A stretch of DNA of 64,000 nucleotides from Rhizobiaceae bacterium (lineage in GTDB: Bacteria > Pseudomonadota > Alphaproteobacteria > Rhizobiales > Rhizobiaceae), in the NCBI GenBank assembly GCA_019635795.1, contig JAHBYV010000009.1:62001-126000 (forward strand). The letters are read 5' to 3'. Positions 8,184 through 17,469 of this stretch are shown here, piece by piece. Below the pieces are notes generated by a model. It did not search any database. It was given only the letters and a program-made list of their open reading frames with translations, and had not been told where the DNA came from. Numbering within the stretch: the first letter of the stretch is position 1; every line of letters begins with the position of its first letter. The position numbers were made by a program, and so were the translations under genes.

Positions 8184-8219
8184 TAAAAACCCCGCCGGAT
8201 CGCTCCGGCGGGGCTTTTT
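8184..8219. terminator. Bidirectional rho-independent terminator between pncA and rpsA
   Basis: A perfect 10-bp stem, ccccgccgga (8190-8199) with tccggcgggg (8204-8213), closes a four-base loop. A-rich sequence lies on the left and ctttttg on the right. It lies just after the pncA stop on the plus strand and just after the rpsA stop on the minus strand, so it can end both transcripts. Confidence 0.92.
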
Positions 8220-8236
8220 GGATAGTTTAACGGGTC

Positions 8237-9934
8237 TTAGTTGCCCTGCTTCTTCAGCGCAGCGCCGAGAATGTCGCCGAGCGAAGCGCCGGAGTCGGTC
8301 GAGCCGTACTGTGCAACTGCTTCCTTTTCCTCTGCGATTTCGAGCGCCTTGATCGACACCTGAACCTTGCGGGTCTTCTTGTCATATACGATCACGCGTG
8401 CATCGACCTTCTGGCCAACCGAGAAGCGCTCTGGACGCTGCTCATCGCGGTCACGCGACAGATCCGAACGCTTGATGAAGGTTTCGAGGCCGCTCTCAAC
8501 GAGACGAACATCCAGACCACCATCCTTAACGCCGGTGACTTCGCAGGTTACAACTGCATTCTTGCGCAGTTCGCCCGATGCAGCTGCATCGCTGGCGGCG
8601 TCACGCTCAAGCTGCTTGATGCCAAGCGAGATGCGTTCCTTTTCGATGTCCACGTCGAGGACCTGAGCGCGGACCATCTGGCCCTTCTGGTATTCCTCGA
8701 TGACCTGCTCGCCCGGACGGTTCCAGTCGAGATCGGAAAGGTGAACCATGCCGTCCACATCGCCTTCGAGACCAATGAACAGGCCGAATTCGGTCTTGTT
8801 CTTGACTTCGCCTTCGACATTGCTGCCGACTGGATGGTTGCGTGCGAATGCTTCCCACGGATTCTCAAGCGTCTGCTTGAGGCCGAGCGAAATGCGACGC
8901 TTGGACGGATCGACTTCGAGCACAACCACATCCACCTGCTGCGAAGTGGAGAGGATCTTGCCGGGATGCACGTTCTTCTTCGTCCAGGACATTTCCGAAA
9001 CGTGGATCAGGCCTTCGATGCCCGGTTCGAGCTCGACGAACGCGCCGTAATCGGTGATGTTCGTAACCGTGCCGGTGATCTTCTTGCCCAGCGGGAACTT
9101 GAAGCCGATGTCGCCCCATGGGTCGGACTCGAGCTGCTTCATGCCGAGCGAGATGCGATGCGTGTCCTGATTGATGCGGATGATCTGCACCTTGACCGTC
9201 TGGCCGATGTTCAGGATTTCGGTTGGATGGTTCACGCGGCGCCATGCCATGTCGGTGACGTGGAGCAGGCCGTCAATGCCGCCGAGATCAACGAACGCAC
9301 CGTAGTCGGTGATGTTCTTGACCACGCCTTCGACAACCTGACCTTCTTCGAGGTTCTGCACGATTTCCGAACGCTGTTCGGCACGGCTCTCCTCGAGGAC
9401 CGAGCGGCGCGAAACCACGATGTTGCCGCGACGGCGATCCATCTTGAGGATTTCGAACGGCTGCGGGTTGTGCATCAGCGGGGTGACGTCGCGGATCGGG
9501 CGGATGTCGACCTGCGAACGCGGCAGGAAGGCCACTGCACCGTCGAGATCGACAGTAAAGCCACCCTTGACCTGATTGAAGATGACGCCTTCAACGCGCT
9601 CACCCTTGGAGAACTTCTCTTCGAGCTTGACCCAGCTTTCTTCGCGGCGAGCCTTTTCGCGGCTCAGCATCGCTTCGCCAAGCGCGTTTTCGATGCGCTC
9701 AACATAAACTTCAACAGTGTCGCCCGGCTTCAACTGGCCGTCCTTGGCCTTCGCGCCGAACTCCTTCAGCGGAACGCGACCTTCGACCTTCAGGCCGACA
9801 TCGATGATGGCCATGTCCTTCTCGATTGCGGTGATCGTTCCGCGAACGACCTGACCTTCACCGGAATTGCCATCGGAAAATGATTCTTCGAGAAGCGCGG
9901 CGAAATCGTCGCGCGAGGGGTTGGATTGTGACAT
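8237..9934 (-). CDS. rpsA: 30S ribosomal protein S1
   Basis: This 565-residue protein helps the 30S subunit bind mRNA. Six S1 (OB-fold) repeats follow one another. Typical repeat segments are [60 protein letters not shown] and [19 protein letters not shown]. The start is the ATG at 9934 (protein beginning [11 protein letters not shown]), with AGGAG 5 bases upstream; an in-frame upstream extension to 10012 lacks this support. Length and domain count match other alphaproteobacterial S1 proteins. It follows cmk on the same strand after a 130-bp gap, a widely conserved pairing. Confidence 0.97.
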   Translation of the reverse strand: MSQSNPSRDDFAALLEESFSDGNSGEGQVVRGTITAIEKDMAIIDVGLKVEGRVPLKEFGAKAKDGQLKPGDTVEVYVERIENALGEAMLSREKARREESWVKLEEKFSKGERVEGVIFNQVKGGFTVDLDGAVAFLPRSQVDIRPIRDVTPLMHNPQPFEILKMDRRRGNIVVSRRSVLEESRAEQRSEIVQNLEEGQVVEGVVKNITDYGAFVDLGGIDGLLHVTDMAWRRVNHPTEILNIGQTVKVQIIRINQDTHRISLGMKQLESDPWGDIGFKFPLGKKITGTVTNITDYGAFVELEPGIEGLIHVSEMSWTKKNVHPGKILSTSQQVDVVVLEVDPSKRRISLGLKQTLENPWEAFARNHPVGSNVEGEVKNKTEFGLFIGLEGDVDGMVHLSDLDWNRPGEQVIEEYQKGQMVRAQVLDVDIEKERISLGIKQLERDAASDAAASGELRKNAVVTCEVTGVKDGGLDVRLVESGLETFIKRSDLSRDRDEQRPERFSVGQKVDARVIVYDKKTRKVQVSIKALEIAEEKEAVAQYGSTDSGASLGDILGAALKKQGN

Positions 9935-10064
9935 TAAATCTCCTGATAGCTCCAATCCTTGGAGCAGCGCCGGGGTTTGCGTTGCGTTTACCTGCCGGCG
10001 CTCCGGGTCCATGGACCCTGCCGCTTCTTCGCGGCTTTGGCGCAGTGGAATGCTGGCAAGCTGG

Positions 10065-10730
10065 TTATCGGCTCATATAATGCGTCTTTTCCTGTTTGGC
10101 GAGCACATCTTCAACGATTGCGCGCGCCGCGAGGAATGCGGCTTCTATAGACATTTCCGACGTATCGAGCAAGTGCGCGTCTTGTGCAGGCCTCATGGGC
10201 GAGTCGGCGCGGCTCGAATCGCGTTCGTCACGCTTTACGATGTCTGCCAGAATGTCTTCCACACTGGCCGTTCCACCGCGCGATTCAATATCGCGCAGCC
10301 GGCGTGCGGCCCGCACCTGCGGGCTTGCTGTGATGTAAAGCTTGACGTCCGCATTTGGGCACACCACCGTGCCTATATCCCGACCGTCCATCACGGCACC
10401 GCCGGGCTGGTTGGCAAACTGGCGTTGCTTGTCAACGAGAATGCGCCGCACCTGAGGATATACGGCGACCTGCGAGGCGGCATCCGCCACGGCATGAGCG
10501 GACAGTGGTCCCTTGTCCAGATTTGAAAGATCCACCTGTTGCGCGGCTTCTGCGGCCAGCGCGGCATCGTCCAGCGCCAGCCCCTCGGAAAGCATCTTGT
10601 GTGCAACAGCCCGATACGTCAGGCCGGTGTCCAGATGCGGCAGATGATAATAATCGGCCAGTCGCCGGGCCAGCGTTCCCTTGCCCGAGGCCGCAGGCCC
10701 ATCGATTGCAATAACCAGATTCTGATCCAT
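10065..10730 (-). CDS. cmk: Cytidylate kinase
   Basis: This 221-residue protein phosphorylates CMP and dCMP to the diphosphates with ATP. It shows the P-loop GPAASGKGT at residues 11-19, the CMP-site segment [10 protein letters not shown] (36-45), the [11 protein letters not shown] motif and the lid-region arginines in [10 protein letters not shown]. Length is normal. It lies upstream of rpsA as usual, but its customary upstream neighbour aroA is absent; aglK ends 45 bp before the cmk start instead. Transcription from the agl operon could therefore run into cmk, as no terminator-like hairpin is evident in the 45-bp gap. Confidence 0.96.
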   Translation of the reverse strand: MDQNLVIAIDGPAASGKGTLARRLADYYHLPHLDTGLTYRAVAHKMLSEGLALDDAALAAEAAQQVDLSNLDKGPLSAHAVADAASQVAVYPQVRRILVDKQRQFANQPGGAVMDGRDIGTVVCPNADVKLYITASPQVRAARRLRDIESRGGTASVEDILADIVKRDERDSSRADSPMRPAQDAHLLDTSEMSIEAAFLAARAIVEDVLAKQEKTHYMSR

Positions 10731-10775
10731 TCCCGCATCAAGCCGAGACGGACCGATTGTGCAACAGGAAAATCG

Positions 10776-11894
10776 TCAGGCCGCTCTCGCTTCAGTCTCG
10801 TGCGGAACAAAGGAAGAGCCGTTGGCATCGAAGATGTGCAAATCGCCAGCGTCGGCGTCCAGACGCAATTGCTGGCCGCGCTCCACCTTTGCGTTTCCGG
10901 GAAGTTTTGCGGTCAGCACCTTGTCGGCACCCCTGCCAATATCGACGTAAACAAGTTGAACCTCGCCAAGCTGTTCGATGTAATCCACCCTGCCTTCAAA
11001 AAGGGCGTTGGGGCCTTTTGCCAAAAACAAATCCTCCGGGCGCACACCGAAGCTGATTTCTGCTCCACTGGCACTGGAAGGTGTCGCGATTGGTACTAAA
11101 ACGTTGGCGGCGCCGCCATCAACTGCGACTTCGGTTACCGCGCCGGACTTTGAAACGCGTGCGGGCAGTATGTTCATGGCGGGCGACCCGATGAACTGCG
11201 CAACAAACAAGTTTCCAGGCTTCTTGTAGAGGTCCATCGGCGAGCCAACCTGCTCTACGCGACCATCTTTCAGCACAACAATCCGGTCTGCCAAAGTCAT
11301 GGCCTCGACCTGATCGTGAGTTACGTAGATCATCGTGGCGTTGGGCATGGATTCCTTGAGCTTGGCTATTTCAATACGTGTTGCCACGCGCAGCGCGGCG
11401 TCCAGATTGGACAGCGGCTCATCAAACAGGAAAACTTTGGGATTGCGGACAATAGCACGCCCGATAGCAACGCGCTGACGCTGGCCGCCCGACATGGCCT
11501 TAGGCAGGCGGTCCAGATATTTTGTGAGCTGCAGAATCTCCGCAGCCTGTCGCACCCGGCGATCGATCTCTGCCTTGTCTTCTCGCGCGATCTTCATGCC
11601 AAACGCCATGTTGTCGTAAACGGTCATGTGCGGATAAAGCGCATAGGACTGGAACACCATCGCTATGCCGCGCCGTGACGGCGGCACTTCGTTCACCACT
11701 TCATTGTCAATTTCCAACGTACCCCCGGTGATTTCCTCAAGGCCGGCAATCGAGCGCAAGAGCGTCGATTTTCCGCAGCCGGAAGGCCCGACGAATACGA
11801 TGAATTCTCCCGATTTTATGTCGAGGTTGATACCATGAAGAATCTTCAGCGTTCCGTAGGCTTTCTCAACATTGCGCAGTTTCAGATCGGCCAT
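10776..11894 (-). CDS. aglK: Alpha-glucoside ABC transporter ATPase
   Basis: This 372-residue ATPase has the UgpC/MalK/AglK layout. Walker [10 protein letters not shown] is near residues 37-45, the Q-loop is in VFQSYALYPHMTV, the signature [14 protein letters not shown] near 134-147, Walker [10 protein letters not shown], and the H-loop [15 protein letters not shown]-terminal TOBE-type regulatory domain carries SFGVRPEDL. It would energise the AglFG permease for uptake of sucrose, trehalose, maltose and similar sugars. It is the last agl gene, 23 bp downstream of aglA. Confidence 0.93.
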   Translation of the reverse strand: MADLKLRNVEKAYGTLKILHGINLDIKSGEFIVFVGPSGCGKSTLLRSIAGLEEITGGTLEIDNEVVNEVPPSRRGIAMVFQSYALYPHMTVYDNMAFGMKIAREDKAEIDRRVRQAAEILQLTKYLDRLPKAMSGGQRQRVAIGRAIVRNPKVFLFDEPLSNLDAALRVATRIEIAKLKESMPNATMIYVTHDQVEAMTLADRIVVLKDGRVEQVGSPMDLYKKPGNLFVAQFIGSPAMNILPARVSKSGAVTEVAVDGGAANVLVPIATPSSASGAEISFGVRPEDLFLAKGPNALFEGRVDYIEQLGEVQLVYVDIGRGADKVLTAKLPGNAKVERGQQLRLDADAGDLHIFDANGSSFVPHETEARAA

Positions 11895-11917
11895 GTCGTC
11901 CTCCCCAGTAAATTTTC

Positions 11918-13582
11918 CTACAGAAGCCGCCCGAACCAGGCGCTGTACGGTTTGAGTTTGATCCTGTCGTCCGTTCGTTCGGAATGGAATCCGTGGCCTG
12001 CAAGCGTCTCGGTCTTCAGGCTGGTTTCAAAGGTCTGATTTTCTGCACCGAGATTGAACACGCACAAAATGCCTTCATTCCCGTGCCGACGCACAAAGGC
12101 GACTACATCGCCATCTGCCGCCGTGAACTCGATTTCACCTTTTGCGAAGGCGGGGTGCGCTTTGCGAAAGGCGATGAACCGCCGATAATGTTCCAGCACT
12201 GAGGACTTGTCGCCGTACTGTTGGCTCACTGCCAGCGGCAGGTGGTCAGCCGGGACAGGAAGCCACGGCCGTCCATCGGAAAACCCGGCATTTTTCGTGG
12301 TTCGCTCCCACACCATCGGTGTGCGGCAGCCATCCCTGCCCTTGAACTCCGGCCAGAAGCGGATGCCGTAGGGGTCCTGCAAATCATCGAATGAAAGCTC
12401 TGCTTCCGTCAGCCCCAGCTCCTCGCCCTGATAGAGACATACCGAACCACGCAGGGACATAATCAGAGCCGAGAGCAGCTTCAGGTAGGCTTCGCGGTCC
12501 GTTTCGTCTGCTCCCCAGCGGGTCGCGTGGCGCACAACGTCATGATTGGAAAAAGCCCAGCAAGCCCAGCCATCATGCGCGACGCGTCCGAAATCTTCCA
12601 ACACTCCACGCACTTTGGAAGCACTGATTTTCTCTGGAGCGAGAAAATCGAACGCATAACACATATGAACCCGGTTTCCGCCCGAAGTGTAAGCCGCAAC
12701 GACCTCAAGCCCTCGCTGTGAGTCGCCAACCTCGCCAACGGATGCCGCTGCCGGATATTCGTCCAGAACGGCGCGAAACCTTTGCAAGAAGCCGAGATTT
12801 TCCGGTCGGCTTTTGTCGTATATGTGGTCCTGAAAATTATACGGATTGACCGCGGGTGCTGTCTGATCGTTGCGCTCTTCCGGTCGCAGCGCCGGATTGT
12901 CCTCCAGCCCCTGACTGTGGAAATAGAAGTTGATCGTATCGAGCCGAAATCCATCGACACCCCGGTCGAGCCAGAACCGGATCACATCCAGCAAAGCGTC
13001 CTGCACCTCCCTGTTGTGAAAATTCAGATCCGGCTGTTCGGCAAGGAAGTTATGCAGATAGTACTGCATCCGTCTTGTATCCCACTGCCATGCTGACCCG
13101 CCGAAAATGGAAAGCCAGTTGTTCGGGGGTGTTCCATCCGGCTTGGCGTCGGCCCAAACGTACCAATCTGCCTTGGGGTTGGTGCGGGATGATCGGCTTT
13201 CCACAAACCAGGGGTGTTGATCAGACGAATGCGAAATTACGCCATCCACCATGACCTTCAGCCCAAGCTCGTGCGCGCCTTTTATCAGGTCATCGAAGTC
13301 GGATAGCTTTCCGAACATCGGGTCGATGCCGCGATAATCCGAAACATCATAGCCAAAATCCTTCATCGGTGAGGTGAAGAAGGGCGAAATCCAGATTCCA
13401 TCCACGCCGAGTTCGGCCACATAGGGCAATCGCTGGATGATGCCTCGAAGGTCACCAATGCCGTCACCATTTGAGTCCTGAAAGCTGCGTGGATAAATCT
13501 GGTAGATCACCGCGCCCCGCCACCAGTCGCGATCAGGCGCCAGTTCTGGCTCAGCCACAGTATGCTGGAGAGCCGCTCCCAT
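11918..13582 (-). CDS. aglA: GH13 alpha-glucosidase
   Basis: This 554-residue cytoplasmic glycoside hydrolase of family 13 (oligo-1,6-glucosidase branch) hydrolyses imported alpha-glucosides. The catalytic nucleophile is D215 in GFRLDTINFY, the acid/base is E284 in SVGEVGDS, and the transition-state aspartate is D348 in FSNHDVVRHATRWG. Region I appears as VMVDGVISHSSDQHPWF. The N-terminal WWRGAVIYQIYPRSFQD is typical of the branch, and there is no signal peptide, so hydrolysis follows uptake. The gene sits 3 bp after aglG and before aglK, the order known from rhizobial agl operons. Confidence 0.95.
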   Translation of the reverse strand: MGAALQHTVAEPELAPDRDWWRGAVIYQIYPRSFQDSNGDGIGDLRGIIQRLPYVAELGVDGIWISPFFTSPMKDFGYDVSDYRGIDPMFGKLSDFDDLIKGAHELGLKVMVDGVISHSSDQHPWFVESRSSRTNPKADWYVWADAKPDGTPPNNWLSIFGGSAWQWDTRRMQYYLHNFLAEQPDLNFHNREVQDALLDVIRFWLDRGVDGFRLDTINFYFHSQGLEDNPALRPEERNDQTAPAVNPYNFQDHIYDKSRPENLGFLQRFRAVLDEYPAAASVGEVGDSQRGLEVVAAYTSGGNRVHMCYAFDFLAPEKISASKVRGVLEDFGRVAHDGWACWAFSNHDVVRHATRWGADETDREAYLKLLSALIMSLRGSVCLYQGEELGLTEAELSFDDLQDPYGIRFWPEFKGRDGCRTPMVWERTTKNAGFSDGRPWLPVPADHLPLAVSQQYGDKSSVLEHYRRFIAFRKAHPAFAKGEIEFTAADGDVVAFVRRHGNEGILCVFNLGAENQTFETSLKTETLAGHGFHSERTDDRIKLKPYSAWFGRLL

Positions 13583-13585
13583 TTT

Positions 13586-14752
13586 TCAACCTCCCTTGAC
13601 CGAGCCAGCCAGCAGGCCGCGCACGAAGTAACGCTGCAACGAGAAGAACACGATCAGCGGTACTATGATTGTGATGAATGCCGATGTGGTGAGAATTTCC
13701 CAGTCACCACCGCGCGACCCGAGCAGCGCATTCAGCCTTCCGGTGAGAACAAGCTGGTCATTGCCGGAGCCAAGGAAAACCATTGCAACAAGCAGGTCAT
13801 TCCATACCCAGAGAAACTGGAAAATGGCAAACGATGCCAGGACAGGGAACGAAAGCGGCAAGACGATCTTTACGAATATTTCGAAGTCGCTCGCGCCATC
13901 TATGCGGGCCGATTCCATCAGCTCCCGAGGCAGGCCAGCCATATAGCTGCGCAGAAGGTAGATCGCGAAAGGCAAGCCGAAACCGGTATGGGCGAGCCAT
14001 ATGCCGAGATATGTTTTCGACGGCACACCGAACAGGTTACCGACGCCATTATACAGTTCCAGCAGCGGTATCAGCGCCATTTGCAAAGGCACGACGAGCA
14101 GCCCGATAATCACCGCAATGAGAAGCGCGCGCCCCGGAAAACGCATCCATGCGAGCGCATAGGCCGCGAATGCAGCAATCATGATGGGAATGATCGTCGC
14201 GGGGATCGTCACCGTCAACGAATTGAGAAACGAACGCCCAATCCCAGCGGAATAAAGCACCGTGCCATAGTTTTCGGTCGTAAAACGGGGTGGCACAGTA
14301 GCGGCGTAATAGACACGCCGTCCATTATTTCCCTCAAACGCCACCGGCGAGGAAAACAGGTAGGAGCCATCTTCATTGACCTGCAACGTTACGCCGTCTT
14401 TCAGGTCTGCAACCTCACCTGCGGCGAACTCGGTCGGTTGCGCCGAACGTGTACCAAACGCGCTGACAGTCGAGGTTCCGGGGGTTTCGAAGATATTCCC
14501 CTCGATAATAAACCTGCCATCCTTCTGCACCTGCGCCTCTGCAGGCGCCAAACGTGTCGCCGCAGTTTGGCTGGACGAGGAAAAGGCAGTCCACCAGCCT
14601 GAGGCTATGATCTGGTCCTTGTCCCGCAACGACGTTACCAGAATACCGAGGGTCGGGAGCGTCCAGATCAGGACAAAGAAGAGAACCGCCAGATGGACCC
14701 CGAAGCGACCGAAGAAGGATTTGCCGGCTGAATTTCCGCTTGGCTGTGCCAT
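13586..14752 (-). CDS. aglG: Alpha-glucoside ABC transporter permease
   Basis: This 388-residue inner-membrane permease is larger than simple sugar permeases. After the first membrane segment (LAVLFFVLIWTLPTLGILVTSL, residues about 21-42) a periplasmic region of roughly 130 residues precedes the remaining five segments, as in AglG and MalF-like proteins. The coupling motif that docks to the ATPase is ELMESARIDGASDFEIFVK. It is separated from aglF by one base and from aglA by 3 bp, so it is translationally coupled to both. Confidence 0.92.
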   Translation of the reverse strand: MAQPSGNSAGKSFFGRFGVHLAVLFFVLIWTLPTLGILVTSLRDKDQIIASGWWTAFSSSSQTAATRLAPAEAQVQKDGRFIIEGNIFETPGTSTVSAFGTRSAQPTEFAAGEVADLKDGVTLQVNEDGSYLFSSPVAFEGNNGRRVYYAATVPPRFTTENYGTVLYSAGIGRSFLNSLTVTIPATIIPIMIAAFAAYALAWMRFPGRALLIAVIIGLLVVPLQMALIPLLELYNGVGNLFGVPSKTYLGIWLAHTGFGLPFAIYLLRSYMAGLPRELMESARIDGASDFEIFVKIVLPLSFPVLASFAIFQFLWVWNDLLVAMVFLGSGNDQLVLTGRLNALLGSRGGDWEILTTSAFITIIVPLIVFFSLQRYFVRGLLAGSVKGG

Positions 14753-14753
14753 A

Positions 14754-15764
14754 TCAGCGCCCCCCTTCCTTGTTTGCCTGACGAATGTTCCAGATCATGA
14801 TGGGCAGCACACCGATCATGATGACGATTGCAATCGTCGCGCCTCGCCCAAAGTCGCCGCCGCCGCGGAACATCCAGTTGAACATGAGATTTGCGAGAAC
14901 CTGACTGCTCCACTGACCGTTGGTCATGGTCAGCACAATATCGAACACCTTGAGCACAAGGATCGTGATGGTGGTCCACACCACAAGTATGGTGCCCCAG
15001 ATTTGCGGAACCATGATCTTCCAGAAAATCTGGAAGGGATTGGCCCCATCAATCACGGCCGCTTCAATCGTTTCTTCGGGAATGCCGCGAAGGGCGGATG
15101 ACAGGATCACCATCGCAAATCCCGTCTGAATCCAGATCAGAATTATCATGAGGAAGAAATTGTTCCAGAAGGGCAATGAAATCCACACTTGCGGCTGCCC
15201 GCCGAACGCCTGCACGATTGCATTCAATATGCCGATCTGCTCCTGGCCCTCACCACGATATTCGTAGACAAATTTCCAGATCACGGACGCGCCAACAAAG
15301 GAAATCGCCAGCGGCAGGAAGATCAGGCTTTTTGCAATCGTACCCCACCAGATCTTGTCAGTTAGAACCGCAATGATCAGGCCCAGCAAGGTGCATGCCG
15401 CGGGCACGACGATGAGCCACATCAGATTATTCAGCAGCGAATTGTGAAACTCTGCATCTGAGACCAACCAGCGGTAGTTGGCCATGCCAACGAAGCTGTC
15501 TCCACCCTTGTCATAGAACGAATAGATCAGCGTCGAGACAACCGGATAGATGAGATAGACAGTGAGTATGAGAATTGCCGGACCGATGAAAAGCCAGGGC
15601 CGCACCAAAGCCTGACGCCGCAGATTGTCCACCGCAGCCGCGCCACTCACACCTCGCGATGGAAACACCAGATCGACGAGTTTGTTTGCGCCCCAGAAAT
15701 AGGCGAGGCAACCGCCAACACCGACAATAATAACGATTATCGCAGAGATGATTTGCGAAGCCAT
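14754..15764 (-). CDS. aglF: Alpha-glucoside ABC transporter permease
   Basis: This 336-residue permease partners AglG. An extra N-terminal membrane segment (IISAIIVIIVGVGGCLAYFW) precedes the six core segments. The ATPase-coupling motif is EETIEAAVIDGANPFQIFWK. The start is the ATG at 15764 (MASQIIS), because GAGGGGA lies 5-6 bases upstream; a GTG five codons earlier would place that site inside the coding region. Two strong hairpins in the 110-bp gap separate it from aglE and probably lower its expression relative to the binding protein. Confidence 0.92.
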   Translation of the reverse strand: MASQIISAIIVIIVGVGGCLAYFWGANKLVDLVFPSRGVSGAAAVDNLRRQALVRPWLFIGPAILILTVYLIYPVVSTLIYSFYDKGGDSFVGMANYRWLVSDAEFHNSLLNNLMWLIVVPAACTLLGLIIAVLTDKIWWGTIAKSLIFLPLAISFVGASVIWKFVYEYRGEGQEQIGILNAIVQAFGGQPQVWISLPFWNNFFLMIILIWIQTGFAMVILSSALRGIPEETIEAAVIDGANPFQIFWKIMVPQIWGTILVVWTTITILVLKVFDIVLTMTNGQWSSQVLANLMFNWMFRGGGDFGRGATIAIVIMIGVLPIMIWNIRQANKEGGR

Positions 15765-15820
15765 GATGCGTCCCCTCACGTCTGACAGTTACAGACCATT
15801 CGCGCGGCACTGGCCGGAGA

Positions 15821-15866
15821 GGTCGTGGGCTCGACACAGGCCCACGACCAGGGGCCCGAAGGCCCC
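15821..15866 (-). other. Twin intergenic hairpins after aglE
   Basis: Two perfect inverted repeats lie side by side between the aglE stop and aglF. One is a 10-bp stem, ggtcgtgggc (15821-15830) with gcccacgacc (15840-15849). The other is a 6-bp stem, ggggcc (15851-15856) with ggcccc (15861-15866), whose loop reads TTCG on the transcribed strand, a very stable tetraloop. No T-run follows, so they are more likely mRNA 3'-end stabilisers or attenuators, set after the binding-protein gene, than full terminators. Confidence 0.75.
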
Positions 15867-15874
15867 GGGAGGAA

Positions 15875-17230
15875 CTATTTGATAGCGTCCCAGCTTTTCT
15901 GGATGTCGTTCGCAACATCCGACGCAGGCTTTCCGCCAACGAGATCAATCATACCGGTCCAGAACGCGCCGGCGCCGATCTTGCCGGGCATGAGGTCCGA
16001 GCCATCAAAGCGGAACGTGGTCGCATTCACCAGAATGTCACCCTGACGACGAAGCCCGTCATTGGCGTAGGCTTCAGGCTTGACGGTCTTGAGCGGGGTC
16101 AGGAAGCCTGATTGGGCCATCCATATTTCATGCGCCAGAGGCATTTTCAGGAAATCGACAAATGCGCGCGCAGCCTTGGAATCCTTGGTAATTGAAACGA
16201 GAGTGCCGCCGCCGAGAACCGGCTTGCCAAGCTCTTCATGCTCAGCCATTGGCGGCAGATAGAAGAAATCCGCACCTTCCCCAAGCACTGTGCCTTCCGG
16301 GAAGAAGGACGAGATGAATGAAGCCTGACGGTGCAGATAGCATTTGGGCGGAACGGTGAAGAGACCTTGCGGACTGTCACGGAAATCGGTTGCCGCCACC
16401 GCCGCCACGCCGCCATCGACATATTTCGGGTTGGTCGCGATTTTTGCGAATATATCCAGTGCGTTAACAACGGCGGGATCGGTGAACGGAATTTCGTTGC
16501 GTGTCCATTTGTCATAGGTTTCAGGTGCCTGGGTGCGTAACATTATGTCCTCAACCCAATCGGTTGCCGGCCACCCGGTGGCCCCTCCTGAACCCAGACC
16601 TATGCACCATGGCACACCGCCATCTTCAACAATCTGGTCAGACAGCTTCATAAGGTCTTCCCATGTCTCGGGAACCTCATAGCCACTTTCCTCAAAGTTT
16701 TCCGGTACATACCAGACGAGCGACTTAAGGTCGGCCTTGTACGGAAACGCGAAATATTTCGCAGTGCCGTCCTTGTCCTTGTAGGTTCCCAGATCGACCC
16801 ACGATTGACCGGCGCCGTAATTGTCTTTCACGAATGTCGCGGTGGCGTCATCCAGCGGAACCAGCAATCCCTTGGACGCCAAATCCTGAATCAAACCCGG
16901 CTGCGGCAGAATTGCAATATTCGGCGGGCTGCCGGCCTGCGTATCGATAACGATCTGCTGTTCGTAATTCTCGGAAGACGCATAGTTAATCGTCACACCG
17001 GTCGCTTCAGCGAAATAGTCAAGAACCGAACGGAACAGCGTTTCATCTTCGCCCCGCCATGGTCCGAAAATTGAAATGGTCTCACCTTTCAGATCAACTT
17101 TCTTCAGTTCTTCAAAACCAGCCCAGTCAAGACGCGGGTCTTCGCCCGGCTTGAACTTCAATTCTGCAGATACAGGTGTAGTGAAGGCAGCGAGCAAAAA
17201 GGCCGCGCCGACCAATAGCGATTTACTCAT
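15875..17230 (-). CDS. aglE: Alpha-glucoside periplasmic binding protein
   Basis: This 451-residue solute-binding protein has an N-terminal signal peptide, MSKSLLVGAAFLLAAFTTPVSA, with probable cleavage after VSA near residue 22. The mature part shows the family-1 binding-protein features GETISIFGPWRGED, FAFPYKADLKSLVWYVPENF and PEKGxx-like loops, and it ends DVANDIQKSWDAIK. It captures alpha-glucosides in the periplasm and delivers them to AglFGK. It is the first gene of the operon; a TTGACA/TCAAAT promoter and a CAAAGCGCTTTG operator lie upstream. Confidence 0.93.
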   Translation of the reverse strand: MSKSLLVGAAFLLAAFTTPVSAELKFKPGEDPRLDWAGFEELKKVDLKGETISIFGPWRGEDETLFRSVLDYFAEATGVTINYASSENYEQQIVIDTQAGSPPNIAILPQPGLIQDLASKGLLVPLDDATATFVKDNYGAGQSWVDLGTYKDKDGTAKYFAFPYKADLKSLVWYVPENFEESGYEVPETWEDLMKLSDQIVEDGGVPWCIGLGSGGATGWPATDWVEDIMLRTQAPETYDKWTRNEIPFTDPAVVNALDIFAKIATNPKYVDGGVAAVAATDFRDSPQGLFTVPPKCYLHRQASFISSFFPEGTVLGEGADFFYLPPMAEHEELGKPVLGGGTLVSITKDSKAARAFVDFLKMPLAHEIWMAQSGFLTPLKTVKPEAYANDGLRRQGDILVNATTFRFDGSDLMPGKIGAGAFWTGMIDLVGGKPASDVANDIQKSWDAIK

Positions 17231-17288
17231 GGCAGTTCCTCCCAGACATGCCGCACCGACGAGTCCTCCACTCGCCAGCAGCGCCCTT

Positions 17289-17300
17289 CAAAGCGCTTTG
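17289..17300. promoter_or_regulatory. AglR operator for aglE (CAAAGCGCTTTG)
   Basis: This is a perfect 12-bp palindrome with the central CG typical of LacI-family sites. It lies 58 bp upstream of the aglE start codon and just downstream of the predicted -10 box, so a bound repressor would block initiation. The identical 12-mer occurs at 17449-17460. Confidence 0.8.
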
Positions 17301-17308
17301 GTTCGCGC

Positions 17309-17338
17309 ATTTGAGCCATTATTTGCCCATCCTGTCAA
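17309..17338 (-). promoter_or_regulatory. Predicted promoter of aglEFGAK
   Basis: On the minus strand TTGACA (17338-17333) is followed after 18 bases by TCAAAT (17314-17309). The operator at 17300-17289 would cover the region from about +2. The start is a prediction from sequence only. Confidence 0.45.
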
Positions 17339-17448
17339 TACTTTCTCGGTATAAATCGATTAGATTTTTGAACGAGCCGCGATTTTGCGGCGTATTCTCG
17401 GCAAACAGGGCACTTTATCCTTGAAAACTATACAGATCAGGCAATAAT

Positions 17449-17460
17449 CAAAGCGCTTTG
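17449..17460. promoter_or_regulatory. AglR operator for aglR (autoregulation)
   Basis: This second exact copy of CAAAGCGCTTTG ends 9 bases before the aglR ATG. Its last G overlaps the ribosome-binding site GGGGA. A repressor here would block its own transcription elongation, and with the site 149 bp away could form a loop. Confidence 0.75.
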
Positions 17461-17469
17461 GGGAATGAC

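Noticed and set aside
8741-9883. Plus-strand open frame of 380 codons opposite rpsA
   Set aside because: It mirrors the repeated S1 domains and has no recognisable motif or ribosome-binding site.
13562-14602. Plus-strand open frame of 346 codons opposite aglG
   Set aside because: Antisense shadow of a well-supported permease; the product is a low-complexity mix without domains.
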